Source of the DNA: an uncultured Pseudomonadota bacterium
GTDB taxonomy: Bacteria; Myxococcota_A; UBA796; GCA-2862545
Length of the DNA: 15,069 nucleotides
Direction of reading: 5' to 3'
NCBI GenBank assembly: GCA_937891875.1
Contig: CALATR010000149.1
Coordinates: forward strand, 1 to 15,069
The notes under the pieces are model-generated. The model was not told the origin of the DNA. It saw nothing but the letters and a program-made list of their open reading frames with translations, and did no database searches. This document shows, piece by piece, positions 1 to 9,046 of the stretch; positions within the stretch are counted from its first letter, which is position 1, and each line of letters opens with the position of its first letter. The translations under genes and the position numbers were made by a program.

Positions 1-409
1 CCCGAGGGTGCCCGGGCGGCGGTCGAGAAGAAGCTCCCGGTCGACGGGGGCTACCGCGGACCTCGAGGCCGCCGCCCGCGCCCGCCACGAGGAGCTCCAG
101 CGCCGCCTCGCCGGCTTCGAGGCGGAGGTCGCCGAGATGCGCGCCGAGGCCGAGAACGCCGCCGGCTCCGAGAAGGACGAGATCATGCGCCGTGCGGACG
201 AGTCCGCCGACCGCATCGCCGAGGCCGCCGAGCGCGCCATCCGCGACGAGACGGCCCGTGCCACCCGCGAGCTCCGTGCAGAAGCGGTGGAGCTCGCCAC
301 CAAGCTCGCCGAAGAGACGCTGCGCAACAAGCTCGGCGCCCAGGACCGCGAGCGTCTGGCCCGTGACCTGCTGACCTCGCTCGGAGCCCAGGGAGGCACC
401 CATGGCTGA
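1..409 (+). CDS. atpF: ATP synthase F0 subunit b (C-terminal part; left edge cut, probable frameshift)
   Basis: This is the peripheral-stalk b subunit, which links the membrane F0 sector to F1 through delta. What is visible is the long alanine/glutamate/arginine-rich coiled coil typical of the cytoplasmic part of b, ending in the usual C-terminal pattern (residues AEETLRNKLGAQDRERLARD). The membrane anchor lies left of the window. From about position 50 the reading frame is the one that ends at TGA 407-409. Before that, this frame gives an arginine/serine run with two rare AGA codons, whereas the frame starting at position 1 reads ARAAVEKKL, which looks like b-subunit sequence. A one-base insertion in GGGGG (46-50) would join the two. 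The gene overlaps the atpH start by 8 bases, so the two are probably translationally coupled. Its identity is firm from sequence style and operon position. Whether the frameshift is real or a sequencing error is open. Confidence 0.85.
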   Translation, partial: PRVPGRRSRRSSRSTGATADLEAAARARHEELQRRLAGFEAEVAEMRAEAENAAGSEKDEIMRRADESADRIAEAAERAIRDETARATRELRAEAVELATKLAEETLRNKLGAQDRERLARDLLTSLGAQGGTHG

Positions 410-962
410 GCGCGCTGCTGCCCGCCGCTACGCGGCCGCCTTCCTGTCCCTCGCCGACGAGCTCGGTCAGGTGGACCAGCTGGGCCGTGACCTCGAGACC
501 GCGCTGAAGGTCGCCCGTGCCGACGACGGCGTGCTCCTGAAGGTGCTCTCGAACCCCGTGTTCACCTCCGATGAGCGCCGCACCGTGCTCGACGCGCTGC
601 TGCCCCAGCTGGGCCTGCAGCCGATGACGGTGAACCTGCTCAAGCTCATGACCGACCGGGGCCGCTTCGGCGCGCTGCCCGAGCTGGTCGAGATCTACCA
701 CCAGCAGTCGGACGAGCTGGCGGGCCGCCTCCGGGTGCAGGTCACCACGGCGGATCCCCTGTCCGACGCCCTCGAGAACGACATCAAGGCCGCGCTCGAG
801 AAGGCGACCGGCAAGCAGGTCGTCCTGGACACCAGCATCGACGCCTCCCTCATCGGAGGCCTGGTGGCTCGAGTCGAGGGTCGCGTCTACGACGCCTCGG
901 TCAAGAACCGCCTGGAAGCCCTCAAGCATCGACTCATCACCGGCCAGGTGGCCGAGGCCTGA
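402..962 (+). CDS. atpH: ATP synthase F1 subunit delta
   Basis: The delta subunit (186 residues, normal length) caps the F1 head and binds the b-subunit stalk. The N-terminal six-helix domain begins with the usual RRYAAAFLSLA pattern (residues 8-18). The C-terminal end carries the family signature IGGLVARVEGRVYDASVKNRL (about 151-171; only key residues matter here: the double glycine, the D-x-S and the final leucine-rich helix). The ATG at 402 follows a GGGAGG Shine-Dalgarno (391-396) five bases upstream and sits inside the end of atpF. It is followed by an 87-base spacer containing a strong inverted repeat before atpA. Confidence 0.96.
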   Translation: MAERAAARRYAAAFLSLADELGQVDQLGRDLETALKVARADDGVLLKVLSNPVFTSDERRTVLDALLPQLGLQPMTVNLLKLMTDRGRFGALPELVEIYHQQSDELAGRLRVQVTTADPLSDALENDIKAALEKATGKQVVLDTSIDASLIGGLVARVEGRVYDASVKNRLEALKHRLITGQVAEA

Positions 963-968
963 TCCCAC

Positions 969-985
969 GGCCGGTCCGACCGGCC
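969..985 (+). other. Intercistronic hairpin between atpH and atpA
   Basis: GGCCGGTC and its exact reverse complement GACCGGCC flank a single C, giving a 17-base near-palindrome 6 bases after the atpH stop. In RNA it would fold as a stable GC stem of 6-7 pairs. No T-run follows, so it does not look like a full intrinsic terminator. A role in mRNA processing, stability or partial attenuation between delta and the three-copy alpha subunit is possible but inferred. Confidence 0.5.
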
Positions 986-1036
986 CCCGGGACACCTCGG
1001 ACGCTCGCCAAACCGCACATCCTTCGGCGATTATCC

Positions 1037-1049
1037 CTCGGAGCATCTC

Positions 1050-1052
<3 letters not shown>
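1037..1052 (+). promoter_or_regulatory. atpA translation start region (CTCGGAGCA box)
   Basis: CTCGGAGCA (1037-1045) contains the GGAG Shine-Dalgarno (1040-1043), six bases before ATG 1050. The same nine bases with the same spacing precede atpD (3542-3550, ATG 3555). They fix the start of both genes. Confidence 0.7.
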
Positions 1053-2579
<1,527 letters not shown>

Positions 2580-2614
2580 TCGCCGGTCGCTGAACCCCCC
2601 TTCGAGAGGCCCCC

Positions 2615-3499
2615 GTGGCAAACCTCAAGGAAATCAAGACGCGGATCGGCGGTGTCCAGAAGACCCGCCAGATCACGTCGGCCATGAAGCTGGTCTCCGG
2701 CGCGAAGATGTCGCGCGCGGTCGCCAACGCCACCGCCGCCATGCCGTACCAGCAGCAGCTGTCTGCGGTGCTCCAGCGCGTCGGTGAGGCCGCGGGAGAG
2801 TCGGTCGACAACCCGCTGCTCAAGAGCCACCCGGAGGTCAAGCGGGTGCTGATCGCCGTCCTGACGACGGACCGCGGTCTGTGCGGCGGCTTCAACAACC
2901 AGCTGCTGCGTCAGCTGGTGACTCGCCGGCAGGAGCTGAAGGGGCAGAACCTCGACGTCGACATCGTCGTGTTCGGCCGAAAGGCCCAGGACTTCCTGCG
3001 CAATCGCAATGTCCCCGTCCTCGATGCGACCATCAACTACGGCCGCACCGACAAGATGGACCTCGTGCGTCCCTTCGCCGAGCTGGCCGAGACCGGCTTT
3101 GTCGAGGGTACCTACGACGAGGTCTGGCTGGCGTACAACCACTACGTCAACACCATCACCCAGGAGCCGACCTTCCAGAAGGTGCTGCCCCTGGAGATGG
3201 ACGCCGCCGAGGCCGAGGCCAGCGGCGGCGATGACATGCTGGAGATGACCTTCGAGCCCTCGCCCGCGGCGCTGCTCGACTCGCTCCTGCCGCTCTACCT
3301 GCGCACGCTGATCCTCCAGGCCTTCCTCGAGACCGAGGCGGGCGAGCACGCTGCTCGCATGACGGCCATGGACAACGCGACCCGCAACGCGTCCGACATC
3401 ATCGGTGCGCTCACCCTCGAGTACAACCGCGCCCGCCAGGCCGCGATCACGACCCAGATCATCGAGATCGTGTCCGGCGCCGAAGCGCTGGAAGGCTGA
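2615..3499 (+). CDS. atpG: ATP synthase F1 subunit gamma
   Basis: Gamma forms the central rotating shaft of F1 and has 294 residues, the usual length. The N-terminal helix reads NLKEIKTRIGGVQKTRQITS (residues 3-22), a family hallmark. The C-terminal helix carries TRNASDIIG and EYNRARQAAITTQI, which form the other half of the coiled coil. The central Rossmann-like part includes TTDRGLCGGFN (about residues 87-97). The start is GTG 2615, set by GAGG (2606-2609) five bases upstream and by homology of the N-terminus. No better ATG start exists in frame. The 15 bases around this start closely match those of atpC. Confidence 0.98.
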   Translation: MANLKEIKTRIGGVQKTRQITSAMKLVSGAKMSRAVANATAAMPYQQQLSAVLQRVGEAAGESVDNPLLKSHPEVKRVLIAVLTTDRGLCGGFNNQLLRQLVTRRQELKGQNLDVDIVVFGRKAQDFLRNRNVPVLDATINYGRTDKMDLVRPFAELAETGFVEGTYDEVWLAYNHYVNTITQEPTFQKVLPLEMDAAEAEASGGDDMLEMTFEPSPAALLDSLLPLYLRTLILQAFLETEAGEHAARMTAMDNATRNASDIIGALTLEYNRARQAAITTQIIEIVSGAEALEG

Positions 3500-3554
3500 T
3501 CTTCTCACTTCGTGCCGGGCTTTCGGTCCGGACGACCCCCTCTCGGAGCACGTG

Positions 3555-5045
<1,491 letters not shown>

Positions 5046-5096
5046 ACCACCCCGTGCGCGGCCCGCTCTCCCTCCCCTGAGCGGACCGCCCATTTC

Positions 5097-5106
5097 GGAG
5101 GCCTCC
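5097..5106 (+). promoter_or_regulatory. Palindromic ribosome binding site of atpC
   Basis: GGAGGCCTCC is a perfect 10-base palindrome that contains the Shine-Dalgarno GGAGG and abuts the GTG start at 5107. It marks the start of atpC. Because the palindrome has no loop it could only form a weak hairpin within one RNA, so it may just be part of the gamma/epsilon-type start sequence shared with atpG. Confidence 0.45.
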
Positions 5107-5502
5107 GTGGCCGATCTCCAGGTCGACATCGTCACGCCGCAGAAGCTGATCTACAGCGGCTCCGCCAGCGAAGTGCGGGCGCCGGGCTGGGAGGGCCAGT
5201 TCGACGTGCTCCCCGGCCACAGCCTGTTCCTGGCGCTGCTGCACGGCGGTGTGCTCGAGCTGATGACCCCCGAGGGTCCCAAGCGCTTCGTGGTCGGTCG
5301 CGGCTTTGCCGAGGCGGGTCCGGACCGCGTCACCATCCTGACCGACCGCTGCGTCTCTCCCGATGACGTGGACAAGGGCGCCGCCCAGAAGGACCTCGTG
5401 GCCTTCGAGGACGAGCTCGCCACCATCAACGGCTACGACGACGCCGCCCTGGCCCGCCTCGAGGAGAAGCTCGAGGTGGCCCGGGCGATGCTCGAGATCT
5501 AG
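5107..5502 (+). CDS. atpC: ATP synthase F1 subunit epsilon
   Basis: Epsilon (131 residues) sits at the foot of the gamma shaft and can inhibit ATP hydrolysis. The N-terminal beta-sandwich has the family patterns VDIVTPQKLIYSG, ASEVRAPGWEGQFDVLPGHS (residues 18-37) and LHGGVLEL. Residues from about 96 onward form the C-terminal helical hairpin, so the inhibitory domain is present. The start is GTG 5107 behind GGAGG (5097-5101). The frame is open far upstream inside atpD, but that part is a shadow. It is the last gene of the operon. Its TAG stop shares the sequence CTAG (5499-5502) with the stop of the convergent minus-strand gene, leaving no space for a separate terminator. Confidence 0.95.
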   Translation: MADLQVDIVTPQKLIYSGSASEVRAPGWEGQFDVLPGHSLFLALLHGGVLELMTPEGPKRFVVGRGFAEAGPDRVTILTDRCVSPDDVDKGAAQKDLVAFEDELATINGYDDAALARLEEKLEVARAMLEI

Positions 5503-5975
5503 TCGGCCTCGACCCGGACGATCACGAACTCCAGGTGGTCGAACGGGGAGAGGTCGAAGTCTGCCTCGCCGGACATGCGCTCGCCGACCTCGGCGGGCGC
5601 GTCTGCTTCGAAGGGCGCCTCGTCCGTCTCGACCGTCTGGTAGTTGAGGACCTGGACCTGGCCCTCGGCGACGCCGTTGCGGACGGTCGCGCCGACGGTC
5701 GCGTAGAACTCGATGCCTTGCCAGGTGCACTTCGAGTTGGCCTGGATCCAGTCGCCACCGGGGCTCTCGGTGTAGAAGACGTCGAGCCGCTCGGTGTAGC
5801 AGTCGGTCAGGCCGGGCCCGGTCCACAGGACGCAGCCCAGCTCGGCGTCGTCGCACAGGCCGGGGGCCTCGGTGTCGGTGTCGATGTCCGTGTCGTCGGT
5901 GGGGTCGACCAGTCCGACCTCCCCGACGGTGGGTGCGCAGGCGGACAGGATCAGCAGCAGGACGGCGGTACGCAT
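5499..5975 (-). CDS. Small lipoprotein with D/T-rich tether and four cysteines (function unknown)
   Basis: This 158-residue protein has a signal peptide of lipoprotein type: MRTAVLLLILSAC, lipobox L10-S-A-C13. After the lipidated Cys comes an acidic, threonine-rich tether (about residues 23-36, repeated D-T-D), then a compact domain with Cys41, Cys48, Cys59 and Cys83, suited to two disulfides, and a C-terminal beta-rich part (YATVGATVRNGVAEGQVQVLNYQ). ATG 5975 is chosen over the upstream TTG 5987 because GGAGG sits five bases before the ATG and the signal peptide starts there. It lies downstream of the two rhodanese genes on the same strand. I do not recognise the family. It probably sits in the periplasm or at the outer membrane. 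Confidence 0.8.
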   Translation of the reverse strand: MRTAVLLLILSACAPTVGEVGLVDPTDDTDIDTDTEAPGLCDDAELGCVLWTGPGLTDCYTERLDVFYTESPGGDWIQANSKCTWQGIEFYATVGATVRNGVAEGQVQVLNYQTVETDEAPFEADAPAEVGERMSGEADFDLSPFDHLEFVIVRVEAD

Positions 5976-6042
5976 GGTCTCCTCCAAGGATGCTCGGAGG
6001 GTAGGGTCGCCACGACGCGCTGACTACGAAAGGGCAGGAGAT

Positions 6043-6066
6043 ACCGTACGGATGGACTTGTACGGT
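6043..6066. promoter_or_regulatory. Inverted repeat ACCGTAC-N10-GTACGGT
   Basis: Seven-base arms ACCGTAC (6043-6049) and GTACGGT (6060-6066) are separated by 10 bases, in the gap between the cytoplasmic rhodanese gene and the small lipoprotein gene. The left arm also overlaps the perfect palindrome CCGTACGG (6044-6051). The spot is less GC-rich than its surroundings. It could be a regulator binding site for the lipoprotein gene, or a stem-loop ending the rhodanese transcript (7 bases past its stop); no clear T-run supports the terminator reading. Confidence 0.4.
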
Positions 6067-6073
6067 GGGTGGT

Positions 6074-6388
6074 CTACCGCTCGACGGGATTGCCGAGCGC
6101 GATCCACATGCCGGTGCCGCCCATGATGTTGACGACGTCGTAGCCGAGGCTCTCGAGGTACTGGCCCGCTCGGCCGGAGCGACCGCCGGACTGGCAGATC
6201 AAGTGGAGCGTCTGGTCGCGGTAGGGCTGAAGCTCGCTCACGCGGTCGACGAGCTCCTGCAGGGGCAGCCACACAGCACCTGGCACGTGGCCGTTGCTCC
6301 ACTCGGCTTCCGTGCGCACGTCGACGACCACGTCGACCTCGCCGGCTTCGCGCTCCTTCATGAACGTGGGCACGTCGATCACTCGCAT
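6074..6388 (-). CDS. Single-domain rhodanese (cytoplasmic sulfurtransferase-like protein)
   Basis: This 104-residue protein is essentially one rhodanese domain. It has the VVVDVRTEAEWSNGHVPGA segment (about 20-38) and the active-site loop C65-Q-S-G-G-R70, followed by the closing IMGGTGMW and GNPV pattern typical of the GlpE/PspE-like class. The six-residue loop starting with the catalytic Cys is intact, so thiosulfate or persulfide sulfur transfer is plausible; the physiological donor and acceptor cannot be read. ATG 6388 is preferred to a longer frame because AAGGAG lies six bases upstream (6395-6400). No signal peptide is present. It is a close paralogue of the lipoprotein rhodanese encoded just upstream (6477-6905), with the same motif spacing. 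Confidence 0.92.
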   Translation of the reverse strand: MRVIDVPTFMKEREAGEVDVVVDVRTEAEWSNGHVPGAVWLPLQELVDRVSELQPYRDQTLHLICQSGGRSGRAGQYLESLGYDVVNIMGGTGMWIALGNPVER

Positions 6389-6401
6389 GGGGGGCTCCTT
6401 C

Positions 6402-6413
6402 GAAGGGCCCTTC
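6402..6413. promoter_or_regulatory. 12-base perfect palindrome upstream of the cytoplasmic rhodanese
   Basis: GAAGGGCCCTTC is a perfect palindrome located one base beyond the Shine-Dalgarno of the 6074-6388 gene. Together with the Shine-Dalgarno it could be an operator or occlude ribosome binding. A chance occurrence in GC-rich DNA is possible. Confidence 0.3.
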
Positions 6414-6476
6414 ATACGTTGCGCGAAATGGCGCGCCACCCTGGCCTGACGCCCGTGTGGCCGACCTCGCAGCGGT

Positions 6477-6905
6477 CTACTTCTCGACCGGGTGGCCCGC
6501 GGCGATCCAGCCGCCGGTGCCGCCCTGCACGTTCACCGCCTGGTACCCGTCCGCCGCCAGGATCTTCGAGGCCCGCGCGGATCGGGCTCCGGACTGGCAG
6601 ATCACGTAGACCGGCTGGTCCTTGTGCGACTCGAGCTCGGCCAGGCGGGAGCCGATCTGGTCGAGCGGGATGTGCACCGTGCCCGCGACGTGACCCGCGG
6701 CGTACTCATCGTCGGTGCGCACGTCGACGACGAGGGGTACCTCGCCGGCCTCCTTCTTCTTGGCGAAGGTGGCGATGTCGACCTCGCTCACCGAGCCCTT
6801 CTCTGCGGACGCGGCCGGGGTCGTGCCCGAGGGCGCCGGCCCGGCGGTGGTGGGGGCGGGACAGGCGGTGAGCAGCAGGGAGAAGGCGAGGGTGGCGAGG
6901 CGCAT
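6477..6905 (-). CDS. Rhodanese-domain lipoprotein
   Basis: This 142-residue protein begins with a lipoprotein signal peptide (MRLATLAFSLLLTAC, lipobox L12-T-A-C15), then an alanine/proline/threonine-rich tether to about residue 38, then a rhodanese domain. The domain holds VVDVRTDDEYAAGHVAG (about 59-75) and the active-site loop C103-Q-S-G-A-R108, followed by QGGTGGWIAAGHPV. The catalytic Cys is present, so periplasmic sulfur transfer or a role in redox or cyanide/thiosulfate handling is plausible. ATG 6905 follows AGGAG (6912-6916) with a six-base gap. The paralogous cytoplasmic rhodanese follows after 88 bases on the same strand, indicating a tandem duplication in which one copy gained or lost an export signal. 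Confidence 0.93.
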   Translation of the reverse strand: MRLATLAFSLLLTACPAPTTAGPAPSGTTPAASAEKGSVSEVDIATFAKKKEAGEVPLVVDVRTDDEYAAGHVAGTVHIPLDQIGSRLAELESHKDQPVYVICQSGARSARASKILAADGYQAVNVQGGTGGWIAAGHPVEK

Positions 6906-7086
6906 GGGGAGCTCCTGGGGAGGGGTCGCGGGTAGGGTAGGCGCGCGAACGCCCCGCGGCGAGGGGGTGCGACGATCCGCCCCGAGGGCGGCCGACGACG
7001 AGCGACGGCGGATGACGTTCGTTGACCCGCCTGCCGTGAAGACCCGGACGTCCCTGCGCCACTGAACCAGTGCATAGGGAGGGAGC
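6906..7086. promoter_or_regulatory. Divergent promoter region with inverted repeats
   Basis: These 181 bases separate two divergent lipoprotein genes and must hold promoters for both. Visible structures are CCGCCC-CGA-GGGCGG (6977-6991, a tight hairpin), ATCCGCC (6975-6981) pairing with GGCGGAT (7007-7013), and CACTG-AAC-CAGTG (7060-7072) just before the Shine-Dalgarno of the plus-strand gene. A TTGACC (7022-7027) could be a -35 element for the plus gene, but no convincing -10 lies at the right distance. Confidence 0.45.
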
Positions 7087-7578
7087 ATGAAGTTCGCGAT
7101 GTTCGCGGCGCTGACGGCGTCGTTGATGGCTTGCGGTCCGTCGCCCGCAGACTCCGAGGCGACGACCCGGATCTCGGCCAGCTCGCAGGGGCACCACGCC
7201 CGGGAGGTCATGGTCGACTGCGAAGACGCGGTCTGGACCGTGCACGTGCGCACCAGCGCCGACGTGCGGGCGGTGGAGGTGCTGACCCCGGACGCGGTGT
7301 CCTACGCCACGCTCGACTACCCGATCCGCGACGGCGAGGGGGAGGTCGTCGGCTACGGCTTCCTCGCCTACCTGCCCGTGGTGGACACCCCCGAGGAGGC
7401 GGTCCAGCACATCGCGGTCGGCGGGGCGACCTCGGTCGCGTGCGATGCGAAGGCCCTGCCGTTGACGCTCAACCTGTGGGACGACGACTTCCAGGCCCTC
7501 GAGTGCGTCAGCCTCGACGAGGAGCGCGTCGCCGCCGACTGCGTCGACTACGCGCCCTTCGTCACCCGAAGGGACTGA
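7087..7578 (+). CDS. Small lipoprotein of unknown function
   Basis: This 163-residue protein has a lipoprotein signal peptide: hydrophobic MKFAMFAALTASLMAC with lipobox L13-M-A-C16. The mature part has four further cysteines (in VDCEDAV near residue 45, VACDAK, ECVSLD and ADCVDY) that could form two disulfides. It is otherwise rich in acidic residues and short beta-prone stretches. The start is ATG 7087 with GGGAGG 5-10 bases upstream. It is divergent from the rhodanese lipoprotein and converges on the AsmA-like gene, with only the six bases GCCGGC between the two stop codons. I do not recognise a family. Confidence 0.82.
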   Translation: MKFAMFAALTASLMACGPSPADSEATTRISASSQGHHAREVMVDCEDAVWTVHVRTSADVRAVEVLTPDAVSYATLDYPIRDGEGEVVGYGFLAYLPVVDTPEEAVQHIAVGGATSVACDAKALPLTLNLWDDDFQALECVSLDEERVAADCVDYAPFVTRRD

Positions 7579-7584
7579 GCCGGC

Positions 7585-9000
7585 CTACTCGGGGAGCTCG
7601 TCCTCGGCGTCGGCCTCACCGTCCTTCTTGAGCCAGCTCCAGCGCTTCTTCTGGCGTTCCTCGCGGATCTCCTCGCGCTGCTCCCGCCAGCCGGGCAGCA
7701 GCTCGTCGCGGGAGGCCCAGGTGACCGCCGGTGTCGCGAGGGGTCCCTTCAGGCGCAGGCCCCGGCCGGGGTTGACCGCGGGGTCGCCGCCCAGGACGAA
7801 GCGCACGTACAGGTCGAGCTCCTCGGCGTCGACGGTGCCCCGGAGGACCACCGGGATCCGCGCGTCGTAGAGCAGCTCGTGCAGCTGGACCGTGCCGCGC
7901 TGCAGGGTGAGGTCGCCGGCCATCGACTCCAAGATGACCTGGTCCTGCTCGTCCAGATCGGCGATAGGCGCGAGCCGCACGATGTCCTTGTAGATGCCGC
8001 GGGTGCCGCTGGGCAGGGGGAGGATGGCGTCCTCCAGCTCGACGTGGGCGTCCATCTTGCCGCCGCCACGCGGCAGATCGCCGCCCGAGTGCACGACCAT
8101 CGTGACGTCGGCCACTCCCCGGATCGGGCTCGCCTCGCCGGTCGCGCTGCGCACCATCTGCTCGACCTTGGCGCCGCGCAGGCGGACCACCAGGCGCACG
8201 GTGGCGCGGGTGTCGATGTCGTCGATGGTGCCGTGCACGCTCGCCCGCTGCCCCTCCCACCAGACCGAGCCCCCCTCGAGCACGAGATCGCCGCGGTCGG
8301 CCTTGAAGACCGGCACGTCGATGTGGTGCAGGAAGAGCGTGCCGGTGTGGAAGCTGCGCGCGGTGAGCGCGGCCTGGCCGCTGACCTCGCGGCTGAAGGG
8401 ATCGAAGCGCACGTCGGCCATCTCGCCGTAGATGCCGCCGACCCCGGCCGGGGGGAGGGGATCGTCGGCCGGGGCGTCGTAGGAGGCGTCCCAGACGTGG
8501 ACCTGATCCGCGCGCAGGAGCTGCAGCGCCCCGTCGCGGCGCTCGCGCTTGGGGGCGGCGCGCTGCTGCTTGGCCTGGATGTGCATGCCGATCAGCCAGG
8601 CCTCCTCGACGTGGAACTCCTTGACCGCCCAGAGGCGCCGCAGGTCGGGCATGCCGAGCACGACCCGATCGAAGTGGATGGTCGGGCGAAAGGCCTCTTT
8701 GGGCACCATGTCCACGCCGGTGAAGACGCCCCGCCAGGTGCTCGGATCCCGCCACTGGCTGCTCGGGTGGATGGCGTAGTCCTCGAAGGTGATGCGGCTG
8801 TCGCCGTCCTCGCCCTGCTGCTCGAGGATCCAGGCGACGCCCTGGGGGGTCAGGAGCAGCCAGCCGAGCGCCACCGCCGCGAGCAGCGGCGTGAACACGA
8901 GCAGCTCCAGGGTGGTGACGACCAGCCGCTTGAGGCGTCGACGGCGCCGATCTCGGCGAGCCTGCACCTCATCGACCTTGTCCTCGTCGATGCCGAACAT
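7585..9000 (-). CDS. AsmA-like membrane-anchored protein
   Basis: This 471-residue protein has a very basic N-terminal stretch (residues 15-26, mostly Arg/Lys) and one membrane segment (about 27-50), so the bulk should lie in the periplasm anchored to the inner membrane. The large remaining part alternates beta-rich segments of the kind seen in AsmA/DUF748-type proteins: FEDYAIHPSSQWRDPSTWRG, then QAALTARSFHTGTLFLHHI, then LQRGTVQLHELLYDARIPV and a closing GLRLKGPLATPAVTW (residues near 415-430), which resembles the C-terminal signature of AsmA-like repeats. That family is linked to envelope lipid transport or outer-membrane homeostasis. The tail (about 435-471) is highly charged. ATG 9000 has no clear Shine-Dalgarno. 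It lies 46 bases downstream of fdhD on the same strand. The family assignment is by pattern only. Confidence 0.7.
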   Translation of the reverse strand: MFGIDEDKVDEVQARRDRRRRRLKRLVVTTLELLVFTPLLAAVALGWLLLTPQGVAWILEQQGEDGDSRITFEDYAIHPSSQWRDPSTWRGVFTGVDMVPKEAFRPTIHFDRVVLGMPDLRRLWAVKEFHVEEAWLIGMHIQAKQQRAAPKRERRDGALQLLRADQVHVWDASYDAPADDPLPPAGVGGIYGEMADVRFDPFSREVSGQAALTARSFHTGTLFLHHIDVPVFKADRGDLVLEGGSVWWEGQRASVHGTIDDIDTRATVRLVVRLRGAKVEQMVRSATGEASPIRGVADVTMVVHSGGDLPRGGGKMDAHVELEDAILPLPSGTRGIYKDIVRLAPIADLDEQDQVILESMAGDLTLQRGTVQLHELLYDARIPVVLRGTVDAEELDLYVRFVLGGDPAVNPGRGLRLKGPLATPAVTWASRDELLPGWREQREEIREERQKKRWSWLKKDGEADAEDELPE

Positions 9001-9025
9001 GGGGGCAGCCTACCCCGGGCGCAGG

Positions 9026-9042
9026 TCGCTGACCGTCAGCGA
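9026..9042 (-). terminator. Stem-loop just after fdhD
   Basis: TCGCTGA (9026-9032) and TCAGCGA (9036-9042) are exact inverted repeats around a three-base loop, beginning 5 bases past the fdhD stop codon. In RNA this is a compact 7-pair hairpin. No T-run follows on the minus strand, so it may be a factor-assisted end, an RNA stabiliser or a partial terminator between fdhD and the AsmA-like gene. Confidence 0.45.
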
Positions 9043-9046
9043 TGGT

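Noticed and set aside
5535..6023. Plus-strand open frame opposite the small lipoprotein
   Set aside because: The minus strand has a clear signal peptide, lipobox and Shine-Dalgarno. The plus-strand translation is a shadow with no features.
7022..7050. Sigma-70-like promoter at TTGACC
   Set aside because: The -35 match is good, but no -10-like hexamer occurs 16-18 bases downstream, so it is mentioned only as a possibility.
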